From the NCBI RefSeq assembly GCF_900114015.1, contig NZ_FORN01000035.1, positions 1 through 64,000 of the forward strand: DNA of 64,000 nucleotides. The letters run 5' to 3'. The notes beneath the pieces were generated by a model that saw only the letters and a list, made by a program, of their open reading frames with translations, did no database searches and had not been told where the DNA came from. Origin of the DNA: Caulobacter sp. UNC279MFTsu5.1 (GTDB taxonomy: Bacteria > Pseudomonadota > Alphaproteobacteria > Caulobacterales > Caulobacteraceae). A program made the translations under genes and the position numbers. Positions 7,639 to 15,258 of the stretch are shown here, in pieces; the first letter of the stretch is position 1; each line of letters starts with the position of its first letter.

Positions 7639-8424
7639 TCACATCGCCGAAATGCCGCCGTCCAGTTTCAGCTCGGCGCCGGTCATGAACTTGCTCTCGT
7701 CGCTGGCCAGGTAGAGCACGGCGTTGGCGATGTCGTTCGGCTCGCCGATATGGCCCAGCGGGATCTGCCGGCCCAGCTTGGCGTGGGCCTCCTCCCTGCC
7801 CAGGCGCTGGCTCAGCGGGTCGAGGATCGGCGTGTCGATGAAGGTCGGGTGGATCGAGTTGGAGCGGATATCCAGCCCCATCTTGGCGCAGTAGAGGCCA
7901 ATGTTCTTGCTCAGCAGCCAGACCCCGGCCTTGGAGGCGTTGTAGGCCGGCGAATTGTGGTTGGCGATCAGGCCGGCGATCGAGCTGATGTTGATGATCG
8001 AGCCCGGCTGGCAGGCTCGCATGTACTTGAGGGCGTGCTTGGCCCCCAGGAAGACGCTGTCGACATTGATCGACATGATCCTCTTCCAGAGGTCGAACTC
8101 CATCTGCTCCAGCGGCTTGTCGCCGGCGACCCCGGCGTTGTTGAGCAGCACCGAGATCCCGCCCATGGCCGCGTCGGCCTGTTCCAGCGCCGCGACCCAC
8201 TGGTCTTCCTGGGTGACGTCCAGGGCGAAGGCGAAGGCCGTGCCCGCGCCGTGGGCGGCGTTGATCTCGTCGGCCACGGCCTGGGCCCCGGCGAAGTTGA
8301 TGTCGGCCAGGCTGACCTTGGCGCCCTCCTGCGCCAGCCGCCGCGCGGCCGCCGCGCCCAGACCCTGGGCCCCGCCGGTGATGAAGGCCTTCTTGCCGGC
8401 GACCCGGCCCGTGCTCTGCGCCAT
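7639..8424 (-). CDS. Short-chain dehydrogenase/reductase
   Basis: A 261-residue classical SDR. It shows the NAD(P)-binding TGGAQGLG near residues 17-24, NNAGV, the catalytic Ser in NISSIAG and YNASK, and a C-terminal DGG. An Asp near the end of beta-2 (LADINF) suggests NAD preference. It oxidises or reduces a hydroxyl/keto group on an unknown substrate; relatives include steroid, cyclohexanol and hydroxyacyl dehydrogenases. ATG 8424 follows a strong GGGAGGA site. A perfect TTCAAAC-N4-GTTTGAA operator lies just upstream, and a matching one precedes the HAD gene, so the three leftward genes here probably belong to one regulon. Confidence 0.85.
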   Translation of the reverse strand: MAQSTGRVAGKKAFITGGAQGLGAAAARRLAQEGAKVSLADINFAGAQAVADEINAAHGAGTAFAFALDVTQEDQWVAALEQADAAMGGISVLLNNAGVAGDKPLEQMEFDLWKRIMSINVDSVFLGAKHALKYMRACQPGSIINISSIAGLIANHNSPAYNASKAGVWLLSKNIGLYCAKMGLDIRSNSIHPTFIDTPILDPLSQRLGREEAHAKLGRQIPLGHIGEPNDIANAVLYLASDESKFMTGAELKLDGGISAM

Positions 8425-8447
8425 TGGCGGCGTCCTCCCGATCATAA

Positions 8448-8465
8448 TTCAAACGATAGTTTGAA
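8448..8465. promoter_or_regulatory. TetR/PsrA-type operator upstream of the SDR gene
   Basis: A perfect palindrome TTCAAAC-GATA-GTTTGAA, 23 bases upstream of the SDR start. It matches the recalled PsrA-type consensus (G/C)AAAC-N2-4-GTTT(G/C) and the operator at 9474-9489. Confidence 0.6.
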
Positions 8466-8504
8466 CTGGAACCAGGGCGGGCGGAAGGGGGAAACGAAGG
8501 GGCG

Positions 8505-8792
8505 TCAGGCCGCGACCGAATCCATGAACCGCGCCATCGTCACGTCCAGGTCGCTGACCCCGTCGGCGTCGTGGGTGGTCAGCACCACCTCGACCCGGTT
8601 GTAGACGTTGAACCATTCGGGATGGTGGTCCAGCTTGTCGGCCATCAGGGCCACGCGGGTCATGAAGCCGAAGGCGGCGTTGAAGTCGGCGAACCGGAAG
8701 GTCTTGCCGATCGCGTCCTTGCCGGACACGGCGGCCCAGCCTTCCAGCTGGGAAAGGGCGGCGGCGGCGCCGATCTTGGCGGGGCGGGACAT
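8505..8792 (-). CDS. phhB: Pterin-4a-carbinolamine dehydratase (PCD/DCoH family)
   Basis: A 95-residue protein, normal for the family. It carries the signature [15 protein letters not shown], then the active-site block [21 protein letters not shown] with the conserved His pair and Pro-Glu-Trp. PCDs regenerate dihydrobiopterin after aromatic amino acid hydroxylation or act in pterin salvage. No phenylalanine hydroxylase is in the window. The gene lies in a leftward run, 32 bases after the HAD gene and about 80 bases before the SDR gene; a perfect hairpin fills the gap upstream of it. Confidence 0.9.
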   Translation of the reverse strand: MSRPAKIGAAAALSQLEGWAAVSGKDAIGKTFRFADFNAAFGFMTRVALMADKLDHHPEWFNVYNRVEVVLTTHDADGVSDLDVTMARFMDSVAA

Positions 8793-8804
8793 GGCGGCTC
8801 CTGC

Positions 8805-8823
8805 GGTTCGACTTTGTCGAACC
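8805..8823. promoter_or_regulatory. Perfect palindrome between HAD and PCD genes
   Basis: GGTTCGAC-TTT-GTCGAACC, 8-base arms with a 3-base loop, fills the 32-base gap between the HAD stop and the PCD start. It has no T-run. It could be an operator or an RNA hairpin stabilising or separating the transcripts. Confidence 0.45.
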
Positions 8824-8824
8824 T

Positions 8825-9466
8825 TCAGAACGCCAAACCGGTCGCCGCCGCAAGGTCCTCCAGCGCCTGGTCCTCGGTCGTCACCTTGATGGCGGTCATG
8901 CCCAGGGCGGCCGCCGGCTTGCAGTTGACCCCCAGGTCGTCGAGATAGACGCAGGCGGCGGGCGCGACCGCCAGCTGCTCGCACATCATCGCGTAGATGC
9001 GCGGATCGGGCTTGCGGACCCCGGCCTTGGAGCTTTCGATCACCGCGTCGAACCGCGCGAGGATGTCGGCGATCGCCTGGGCCTTCTCGGCCGAGCCGGC
9101 CATGCCGGTTCCGTGCCCCGTCACGACATTGTTGGTGATGCAGCCGACCTTGAAACGCGCCTTGCACGCGTCCAGGGCCGCCACCACCCGCGGCCGCACG
9201 TCGCCCGACAGCAGCGGCAACACCTCGGCCCCGCGCAGCGGATGCCCCAGGCGCGTCGCCTCCTCCAGGAACATCGCGTCGAAGGCCGCCGCGTCGATCT
9301 CGTTACGCTCGAACAGCGCCCAGGCGTTGGCGTCGGGATCGGCGGCGTTGACCCGGCGGATGAAGTCCGCGGGCAGGCCGCGCCGGGCCTCGAACCGCCG
9401 GAACGCTTCGAACGGCGAGGTGGTGAACACCCCGCCGAAATCCCAGATCACCGCCTCGATCGCCAT
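8825..9466 (-). CDS. HAD-superfamily hydrolase (EHN/ACAD10-like subfamily)
   Basis: A 213-residue HAD-IA hydrolase. Motif I is WDFGGVF (nucleophile Asp near residue 9), motif II is ITNN, motif III is the Lys in [10 protein letters not shown], and motif IV is YLDD. The DFGGV form of motif I and the overall length resemble the phosphatase-like domain at the N-terminus of ACAD10 and epoxide hydrolases. The second Asp of the usual DxD is Gly, which occurs in this subfamily. ATG 9466 follows GAGG. A TCAAAC-N4-GTTTGA operator sits 8 bases upstream. The substrate is unknown; the operator type hints at acyl or lipid metabolism. Confidence 0.8.
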   Translation of the reverse strand: MAIEAVIWDFGGVFTTSPFEAFRRFEARRGLPADFIRRVNAADPDANAWALFERNEIDAAAFDAMFLEEATRLGHPLRGAEVLPLLSGDVRPRVVAALDACKARFKVGCITNNVVTGHGTGMAGSAEKAQAIADILARFDAVIESSKAGVRKPDPRIYAMMCEQLAVAPAACVYLDDLGVNCKPAAALGMTAIKVTTEDQALEDLAAATGLAF

Positions 9467-9473
9467 GCCCGCC

Positions 9474-9489
9474 TCAAACAACTGTTTGA
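9474..9489. promoter_or_regulatory. TetR/PsrA-type operator upstream of the HAD gene
   Basis: A perfect palindrome TCAAAC-AACT-GTTTGA ending 8 bases from the HAD start codon. It shares its 12 arm bases with the operator upstream of the SDR gene at 8448-8465. Confidence 0.6.
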
Positions 9490-9620
9490 CCGAACGCTAG
9501 GCGGCCGGCGCCGTCCTGGCAATCGCCTGATGAATCTTCATGGCCACGCTCGCGTCGAAGGCGAAAACGGGCGAAACCGCTTCGGGGCTCTGGTTTGTTA
9601 ACCTTTCTGGAGTTTTCGCC

Positions 9621-10010
9621 ATGACCCGCCGCCTGCTTCCGTCGCTCGCGCTCGCGCTCGCCGCCCTGGCCTGGGGCGTGGGGACCGCCGCGTCGGCCCA
9701 GGCCTGGCCGGGCGAGTGCGTCGTGCGGCGGGTCACCGGCCCGGGCGGCGCCTATCGCTGGGACCGCGTCGAGTGCGAGGCCCAGGTCGGCTGGAGCGAG
9801 GTGGACCGCTGGGGCGACGGCCGCCGGCCGCTGGACGTGGTGGACGGCCCGCTGCAGGGCGACCGCTACGGCGGCTGGCGTCGGGCTCCCGGTCATCCGG
9901 GCTACGCGGGAGGACCTTACGGGGACGGTCCCTACGCGCCCTATCCGACTTACCGCGTCGCGGGTCGAGACGCGGACGGCTTCCTGGTCTGGCCAGGCAA
10001 GCTGCCGTAG
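9621..10010 (+). CDS. Small exported protein, function unknown
   Basis: A 129-residue protein with a Sec signal peptide (Arg-Arg, then a hydrophobic stretch, cleavage probably after ASAQA near residue 31). The mature part starts with WPGECVVRRVTGPGG, contains two Cys about 20 residues apart (ECVV and VECE), and ends in a Gly/Pro/Tyr-rich region. It is probably periplasmic. No family was recognised. ATG 9621 is preferred to an upstream in-frame ATG at 9540 because it begins the signal peptide and follows GGAG. It is divergent from the HAD gene. Confidence 0.65.
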   Translation: MTRRLLPSLALALAALAWGVGTAASAQAWPGECVVRRVTGPGGAYRWDRVECEAQVGWSEVDRWGDGRRPLDVVDGPLQGDRYGGWRRAPGHPGYAGGPYGDGPYAPYPTYRVAGRDADGFLVWPGKLP

Positions 10011-10086
10011 CGACTCATGTTTTTGGCCCGGGGATTGCGTGGGGCGGGGCCGCACGCTTCAATCCGGGACGGGGGGACTTTCCATC

Positions 10087-10191
10087 ATGCGCACGCCGAG
10101 CAAACCGCTCTTCAAGACCTATGAGATCGTGGCGATCGTCGCCTTCGCGCTGGCCGCGATCGGCGTCGGCAGCCTGAGGCTGGTCTACTAG
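10087..10191 (+). CDS. 34-residue single-span membrane peptide
   Basis: A short frame encodes a basic N-terminus (MRTPSKPLFKTYE) followed by one hydrophobic segment (IVAIVAFALAAIGVGSL) and a short RLVY tail. A GGGGGA purine run lies about ten bases upstream of the ATG, and a GC-rich hairpin with T's follows the stop. The composition is that of a real bitopic small protein. The function is unknown. Confidence 0.5.
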   Translation: MRTPSKPLFKTYEIVAIVAFALAAIGVGSLRLVY

Positions 10192-10197
10192 ACCCGA

Positions 10198-10218
10198 CCG
10201 CCCCTTCGGGGGGCGTTT
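10198..10218 (+). terminator. GC hairpin with short T-run
   Basis: Imperfect CGCCCC-TTCG-GGGGGCG hairpin followed by TTT, seven bases after the stop of the 34-residue peptide gene. It is a plausible weak intrinsic terminator. Confidence 0.4.
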
Positions 10219-10265
10219 GGCCGATTTCGGGACACAAGGACCCCGTCCGCGCGTTGAGGACGGGC

Positions 10266-12353
10266 ATGACGACGCTCGCTTCCCCTTCGCCGCCTGATCG
10301 GGCGCCCGGCCTGGCCGCACGTCTGCGCGACCTGCCGCCGCGCGCCCGCTGGGGGATGCTCGGCGCGATCCTGCTGACGGCGGCGATCGTCGTCTTCCTC
10401 GTCCTCTTCGATTGGAACTGGTTTCGCGGTCCGCTGGGCCGTTTCGCCTCGGTGCGGTTGAACCGCGAGGTGACGATCACCGGCGACCTGCGGGTCCATC
10501 CCTGGTCGCTGTCGCCCAAGGCCGAGGTCCTGGGCGTCCGCATCGCCCAGCCCGACTGGGCGGCCAAGGCCGATCCCAAGGGCTCGCCGGCCGGAACCCC
10601 CATGGCCGAGGTCGACCGCATCGCCGTGGAGATCAAGCTGCTGCCCCTGCTGAAGGGCGACGTGATCCTGCCGCTGCTGGCCATCGACCGCCCCGACATG
10701 CGCCTGCTGCGCGAGGGCTCGGGCCGCGCCAACTGGACGTTCGGCGACCCCGACGCGCCCAGGAAGCCGCTGAAGCTGCCGGCCATCCAGCACTTCATCA
10801 TCAACGACGGCCGGCTGCGCTATGTGGACCAGCAGCGCGACGTCGTCTTCCTGGGCACGGTCAGCTCCAACGAGCAGGTCACCAGCGAGGGCCGCGGCCG
10901 GTTCGTGCTGGAGGGCAAGGGCCAGCTGAACCGCGCGCCGTTCACGGCCTTGGTCACCGGCGGCCCGCTGCTGAACATCTCGCCCGACCGCCCCTATCCG
11001 TTCGACGCCAAGGTCGACGCGGGCTCGACCCATGTCACGGCCAAGGGCGACATCACCAAGCCGTTCAATCTGGGCCTGTTCGAGGCCCAGCTGACCGTCT
11101 CAGGCGCCGACCTGAACCGCCTCTACGCCCTGACCGGCCTGGCCCTGCCCAACACCCCGCCCTACAGGATCAGCGGCCGCCTGACGCGCAACGGCCAGCG
11201 CTTCGACTTCAACAGGCTGAACGGCCGGGTCGGCGACAGCGACATGGCCGGCGACCTCTTCGTGCTGATGGGGCGCGAGCGGCCCTATCTGGAGGCCGAC
11301 CTGCGGTCCCGGCGCCTGGATTTCGACGACCTGGGCAGCCTGGTCGGCGCGGCGCCGGCCACCGGTCGGGGCGAGACCGCCTCGGCCGGCCAGAAGGTCG
11401 AGGCCGCCCAGCGCGACGCCGCCCAGCGCCTGCTGCCCGACGCCACCCTGCAGGTCGAACGCGTCAAGGCGATGGACGCCAAGGTCAAATACCGCGCCTT
11501 GACGGTCAACGCGCCCAACCTGCCGCTGCGAAAGGTGCGGGCGGACCTGACCCTGGAGAAGGGCGTGCTGACCCTGGATCCGATCGGCTTCACCTTCTCG
11601 CGCGGCGACCTGTCCGGAAAGGTGCGGCTGGACGCCAATCCCAAGGTTCCCCGCACCGACCTAGACATGCGCCTGACCAACGCCAAGCTCGAGGACTTCA
11701 TCCCGATCCGCAGCGGCGGCAAGCCGGCCATCGAGGGCGGGGTGATGGCCCGGGCCAAGCTGACCGGCTACGGAAATTCCGTGCACCGCGCCGCCTCGTC
11801 GGCCAACGGCCAGGTGACGGTGGTGTCGCCCAAGGGCGAGATGCGCCAGGCCTTCGCCGAACTGCTGGGCGTCAACGCGTCCAAGGGCCTGATCCTGCTG
11901 CTGAGCAAGGACAACCGCGAGACCAGCGTCCGCTGCGCCGTGGCCGACTTCAGCGTCAGGGACGGGATCATGACCGCCAACCGGATCGTCGCCGACACCG
12001 GCGTGGTGCTGGCCCGCGGCAAGGGGACGGTCGACCTGCGGAACGAGCGCCTGGACCTGAAGATCGACGGCGACAGCAAGAAGCCGCGCCTGGTGCGGCT
12101 GTTCATGCCGATCACCATCAGGGGGCCGCTGATGGCGCCGAAGGTCGGGCTGGAGACGGGCGGCGCGGTGGCCCAGGGCGGCGTCGCGGTCGCGCTGGGC
12201 AGCCTGCTCTCGCCCCTGGCCGCCATCCTGCCCTTCGTCACCGGCGGCGAGGCCAAGGACATCGATTGCGCCGGCCTGGTGGCCGAGGCCCGCAGCGACG
12301 GCGCCCCGGTCAAGGTGGCCCAGACCACGCCGGCCAAGGTCAAGAAGAAGTAG
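10266..12353 (+). CDS. AsmA-family inner-membrane protein
   Basis: A 695-residue protein with one N-terminal membrane anchor (residues about 30-52) and a long periplasmic region rich in beta structure. It shows the family opening block (LNREVTITGDLRVHPWSLSPKAEV in part) and the C-terminal AsmA module (NRIVADTGVVLARGKGTVDLRNE, then RLFMPITIRGPLMAPKV). AsmA proteins are bridge-like proteins implicated in phospholipid transport and outer-membrane homeostasis. ATG 10266 follows GAGGA and is preferred to an ATG four codons earlier. It is transcribed alone and followed by a 338-base gap. Confidence 0.88.
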   Translation: MTTLASPSPPDRAPGLAARLRDLPPRARWGMLGAILLTAAIVVFLVLFDWNWFRGPLGRFASVRLNREVTITGDLRVHPWSLSPKAEVLGVRIAQPDWAAKADPKGSPAGTPMAEVDRIAVEIKLLPLLKGDVILPLLAIDRPDMRLLREGSGRANWTFGDPDAPRKPLKLPAIQHFIINDGRLRYVDQQRDVVFLGTVSSNEQVTSEGRGRFVLEGKGQLNRAPFTALVTGGPLLNISPDRPYPFDAKVDAGSTHVTAKGDITKPFNLGLFEAQLTVSGADLNRLYALTGLALPNTPPYRISGRLTRNGQRFDFNRLNGRVGDSDMAGDLFVLMGRERPYLEADLRSRRLDFDDLGSLVGAAPATGRGETASAGQKVEAAQRDAAQRLLPDATLQVERVKAMDAKVKYRALTVNAPNLPLRKVRADLTLEKGVLTLDPIGFTFSRGDLSGKVRLDANPKVPRTDLDMRLTNAKLEDFIPIRSGGKPAIEGGVMARAKLTGYGNSVHRAASSANGQVTVVSPKGEMRQAFAELLGVNASKGLILLLSKDNRETSVRCAVADFSVRDGIMTANRIVADTGVVLARGKGTVDLRNERLDLKIDGDSKKPRLVRLFMPITIRGPLMAPKVGLETGGAVAQGGVAVALGSLLSPLAAILPFVTGGEAKDIDCAGLVAEARSDGAPVKVAQTTPAKVKKK

Positions 12354-12691
12354 GGATTGGCCCTGCACGACGGCTTTCGTGCGAAGGACCCAAGCCGCGT
12401 TGCGGAAAAGACACCGGCCGGCCCGGTTCTGAGCCCCCGAACACGTCGGGGGATGACGACCGTGGGCGCTCCAGGTTAGGTTTTCCCATCCGAAACCCCG
12501 TGTGGTTCATGTCCGAGATTGTGTTCGAGGCCCGGGCCTAAGGCTCCGAACCTCCCGTTCGTAAGCTGATCAGGCCCCGCTCCGTCCGCGCGTCTCGCCC
12601 GGACGTGACTTCGTCACGTCCAGATCCTTGGGCGAGCCTCCGAAGGAGGCCCCGGCGCGCGTTCCCATGCCTCGATCCTCGGACCTTTTCC
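12354..12691. other. Intergenic gap with one perfect hairpin
   Basis: 338 bases between the AsmA gene and the YjhX-like gene. The only structure seen is a perfect GGACGTGA-CTTCG-TCACGTCC hairpin at 12601-12621, about 70 bases upstream of the next start. No coding frame is convincing. Confidence 0.4.
12601..12621 (+). promoter_or_regulatory. Perfect 8-base-pair hairpin upstream of the YjhX-like gene
   Basis: GGACGTGA-CTTCG-TCACGTCC with a stable CTTCG loop. It may be a leader hairpin or an operator of the following gene. No T-run follows, so an intrinsic terminator is less likely. Confidence 0.4.
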
Positions 12692-12967
12692 TTGAATATC
12701 TCCAAGCCGCAGCAACGCACGCTGCACGCGCTGGCGCAGGGCGCCCGCATCGAACTCCTGCGCGACGACAAGGGCCGCGTCGTCGGCGCCGACTGCATCA
12801 CCGGCGAGGGCTGGCGCCTGAGCGACTGCACCCTGGCGGTCTTCAAGGCCCTCAAGCGGCGGCGCTTCATCGCCAGCACCGGCGGCGGGCCTTATCGGAT
12901 CACGCGGGAGGGCGCGGCGAACCTGCGCGCACAGGCCGACAACCGGGTGACCGCCCGGGGGTGGTGA
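12692..12967 (+). CDS. YjhX/UPF0386-family protein (toxin-like)
   Basis: A 91-residue protein matching the YjhX family end to end: [16 protein letters not shown], then [16 protein letters not shown] and [10 protein letters not shown], ending in ADNR plus a short tail. E. coli YjhX is described as the toxin of the YjhX-YjhQ pair. The family normally starts just before [10 protein letters not shown], so the start is probably TTG 12692 (rare codon, no clear ribosome-binding site); an upstream in-frame ATG at 12605 would add 29 unrelated residues. No YjhQ-like acetyltransferase is adjacent, so a toxin role here is doubtful. Confidence 0.8.
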   Translation: MNISKPQQRTLHALAQGARIELLRDDKGRVVGADCITGEGWRLSDCTLAVFKALKRRRFIASTGGGPYRITREGAANLRAQADNRVTARGW

Positions 12968-12980
12968 GGCGCCGGCCGAC

Positions 12981-13547
12981 CTATCGGGGCGCGCGGAAGA
13001 AGAACACCTTCGCCGCCCCGTAGTCGCGCGCGTCGAGCCGCTCGAAGCCGGCCGGCGCCGGATCGGCCTCGTCGCGGCCGCGCTCGAACATCACGATGGC
13101 GCCGGGGGCCAGCCAGCCGCCGGCGACCAGCTGGTCCAGGGCCTTCTCGCCCAGGCCCCTGGCGTAGGGCGGGTCGAGGAAGGCGATGTCGAACGGCGCG
13201 CCGACGCTGCCGGGGCGCGGACCCAGGTCCGTGGCGTCGCGCCGGTGCACGCGCGCCTGACCGAACAGGCCGAAGGCTTCCAGGTTCTCGCGGATCGCCC
13301 CGCGCGCGGCGTCGTCGGTCTCGACGAACAGGCAGAAGTCCGCCCCGCGCGACATCGCCTCCAGGCCCAGGGCGCCGGAGCCGGCGAACAGGTCGATCGC
13401 CCGCGCCCCGTTCAGCTCCGGCGCCCAGGCGGCGTGCTCGAGGATGTTGAACACCGCCTGCCGCGCCCGGTCGGAGGTGGGGCGGGTGGTGTCGCCGGAC
13501 GGGGTGACGATGGCCTTGCCGCGATACCGGCCCGAGACGATGCGCAC
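12981..13547 (-). CDS. rsmD: 16S rRNA (guanine-966-N2)-methyltransferase
   Basis: A 188-residue methyltransferase. It has the opening RIVSGRYRGK, the block TRPTSDRARQAVFNIL, the SAM-binding DLFAGSGALGLEA, and the catalytic FLDPPY. RsmD methylates G966 of 16S rRNA during 30S assembly. The start is GTG 13547; the family always begins at this point, and the preceding gene's stop lies two bases upstream, indicating translational coupling with the TMEM175-like gene. Confidence 0.94.
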   Translation of the reverse strand: MRIVSGRYRGKAIVTPSGDTTRPTSDRARQAVFNILEHAAWAPELNGARAIDLFAGSGALGLEAMSRGADFCLFVETDDAARGAIRENLEAFGLFGQARVHRRDATDLGPRPGSVGAPFDIAFLDPPYARGLGEKALDQLVAGGWLAPGAIVMFERGRDEADPAPAGFERLDARDYGAAKVFFFRAPR

Positions 13548-13549
13548 GA

Positions 13550-14188
13550 TCAGGCGTCCGCCGTCTGGGCGGCCGGGGCCGCGGCCTGCCTGGCCACCCG
13601 GCGATTGACCATCGACAGCCCGGCCACGACCCCGGCGATGCCCAGCCAGCCCCATGGCGTGCGGGTGATGAGGCTGATGAAGGTCAGGCTGCACATCAGT
13701 CCGGGCAGCAGGGCCACGCGCAGCAGCACGTAGATCTTCTCGATCGTCGACATCGGTTCCGACAGTCCCCCGAAGAGCGCGGCGTAGCCCCAGGCCACGG
13801 CGTGGGCCAGGCCGATGGCGGTCACCAGGCCCACATAGACCAGCGCCGCCGGCGCCGAACCGCTTTCCCAGAGCAGTTCCGTGGCCAGCGGCAGCAGGCC
13901 CAGCAGGCCCAGCATCGCCAGGTTCAGCAGGTCCAGGACGCCGTCGGCCCGGCGCAGGCGCGAATAGGTGCGGCGATGGCTGATCCAGTAGACGCCCACG
14001 ACGGCGAAGCTGACGGCGTAGGCCATCAGCTTGTGCTGCATCTGGCCGAACAGGTCCGCCACCCCATGCCAGTGCTCGGGCGGGTGGATCTCGATGGCCA
14101 GCAGGGTGATGGCGATCGCGAACACCGCGTCCGAGAACAGGATCAGGCGGTGGAGATGCTGTGCTTCCTTGTGCGTGTTGTCGGTCAT
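13550..14188 (-). CDS. TMEM175/DUF1211-family potassium channel-like protein
   Basis: A 212-residue membrane protein with six hydrophobic segments. The first carries the filter-forming motif FSDAVFAIAITLLAIEI characteristic of TMEM175 channels, preceded by a basic helix. Bacterial members form potassium-selective channels as tetramers. ATG 14188 (MTDNTHKEAQ) is the family start; the frame is open upstream but non-conserved. It is coupled to rsmD, with only two bases between stop and start, which is unexpected functionally. Confidence 0.85.
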   Translation of the reverse strand: MTDNTHKEAQHLHRLILFSDAVFAIAITLLAIEIHPPEHWHGVADLFGQMQHKLMAYAVSFAVVGVYWISHRRTYSRLRRADGVLDLLNLAMLGLLGLLPLATELLWESGSAPAALVYVGLVTAIGLAHAVAWGYAALFGGLSEPMSTIEKIYVLLRVALLPGLMCSLTFISLITRTPWGWLGIAGVVAGLSMVNRRVARQAAAPAAQTADA

Positions 14189-14312
14189 GCGCGCCCCGCT
14201 TCCTGCCCCGATGTGTGCCAAGCGCCGGCCATCGCGGCAAGCCGCGTTGTCGCGCCGCTTGCGTCGCGCGCGTCGAACGCCTAGCGATGAACCGGGGTCA
14301 GGATCGAAAACA

Positions 14313-15254
14313 GTGGTGCTAGCAGAGCTTCGACGGTCGCCGTTCCTGGACGATCTGACGCCGGGCGACCGGCGCATCGTTCCGCTGCTGCTGACCCTGC
14401 CCATCGGCGTGCTGGCGGCGCTGCTGGCGGCCGTGATCTGCGGCATCGCGGTGTTCGTGGCCTTCGCGATCGCCGGCGGCGGGGTCGAGTCGGCCGAGCG
14501 GTTGATGGCGATGATCGGCCGCGGCGAAACGCCGGCCGGCCTGACCCAGATCGCCTTCGTGATCAGCCTGCTGGCCTTCGTCAACGGCGGCATGGCCCTG
14601 GCCTTCGTGGGCGTCGCGGCCTTGCTGCACCGCCGCCGGCTGGCGTCCTATTTCACCGCCGCGTCCAGCTTCCGCTGGCGGCTGCTGCTGTTGGGCCTGG
14701 GCCTGTTCGCGGTGACGATCGGGCCGTTGCTGCTGGCCTCGGCGGCGCTGGACCCCAAGGCGCCGGGCGCGCCGCTGCTGGCGATCAGCCCGGACCTGGC
14801 CGGCCGCCTGGCCTATGCGGTCCTGGCCGTGTCCCTGCTGCTGATCGCGGCCGCCGCCGAGGAGCTGGTCTTCCGGGGCTGGCTGGTCAAGATCGTCGGC
14901 GCCTGGTTCCCCGATCCCCGCGTGGTGCTGGTCCTGAGCGGCCTGCTGTTCTCGGCGATCCACTTCGATCCCAATCTCGACGCCTTCCTGGTGCGGCTGG
15001 CCATGGGCGTGGGCCTGGCCTGGATGACCCTGCGCCTGGGCGGGATCGAGTTCGCCATCGGGGCCCACGCGGCCAACAACATCCTGATCCTGCTATTCAT
15101 CCAGCCGATGGCGCTGAAGCCCGAGCCGCCGCACGCCTTCCCGCCCGAGACCCTGGTCATCGCGCCGCTGATGCTGGCCGGCTACGTGGCCCTGGCCGAG
15201 ATCGTGGCGCGCTGGGCGCCGCTGCGCCGCTGGACGCGGCTGGCCGTTCTGTAG
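14313..15254 (+). CDS. CPBP-family intramembrane metalloprotease (CAAX/Abi type)
   Basis: A 313-residue protein with eight or so membrane segments. The glutamate motif AAAEELVFRGWL, the FSAIHFD motif and HAANN near the C-terminus are the three conserved CPBP blocks whose Glu and His residues form the active site. Substrates in bacteria are mostly unknown; roles include peptide maturation and immunity. The start is taken as GTG 14313 (the next codon is also GTG), with AGGA about nine bases upstream. It ends 4 bases from the convergent plsC. Confidence 0.82.
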   Translation: MVLAELRRSPFLDDLTPGDRRIVPLLLTLPIGVLAALLAAVICGIAVFVAFAIAGGGVESAERLMAMIGRGETPAGLTQIAFVISLLAFVNGGMALAFVGVAALLHRRRLASYFTAASSFRWRLLLLGLGLFAVTIGPLLLASAALDPKAPGAPLLAISPDLAGRLAYAVLAVSLLLIAAAAEELVFRGWLVKIVGAWFPDPRVVLVLSGLLFSAIHFDPNLDAFLVRLAMGVGLAWMTLRLGGIEFAIGAHAANNILILLFIQPMALKPEPPHAFPPETLVIAPLMLAGYVALAEIVARWAPLRRWTRLAVL

Positions 15255-15258
15255 GGCT

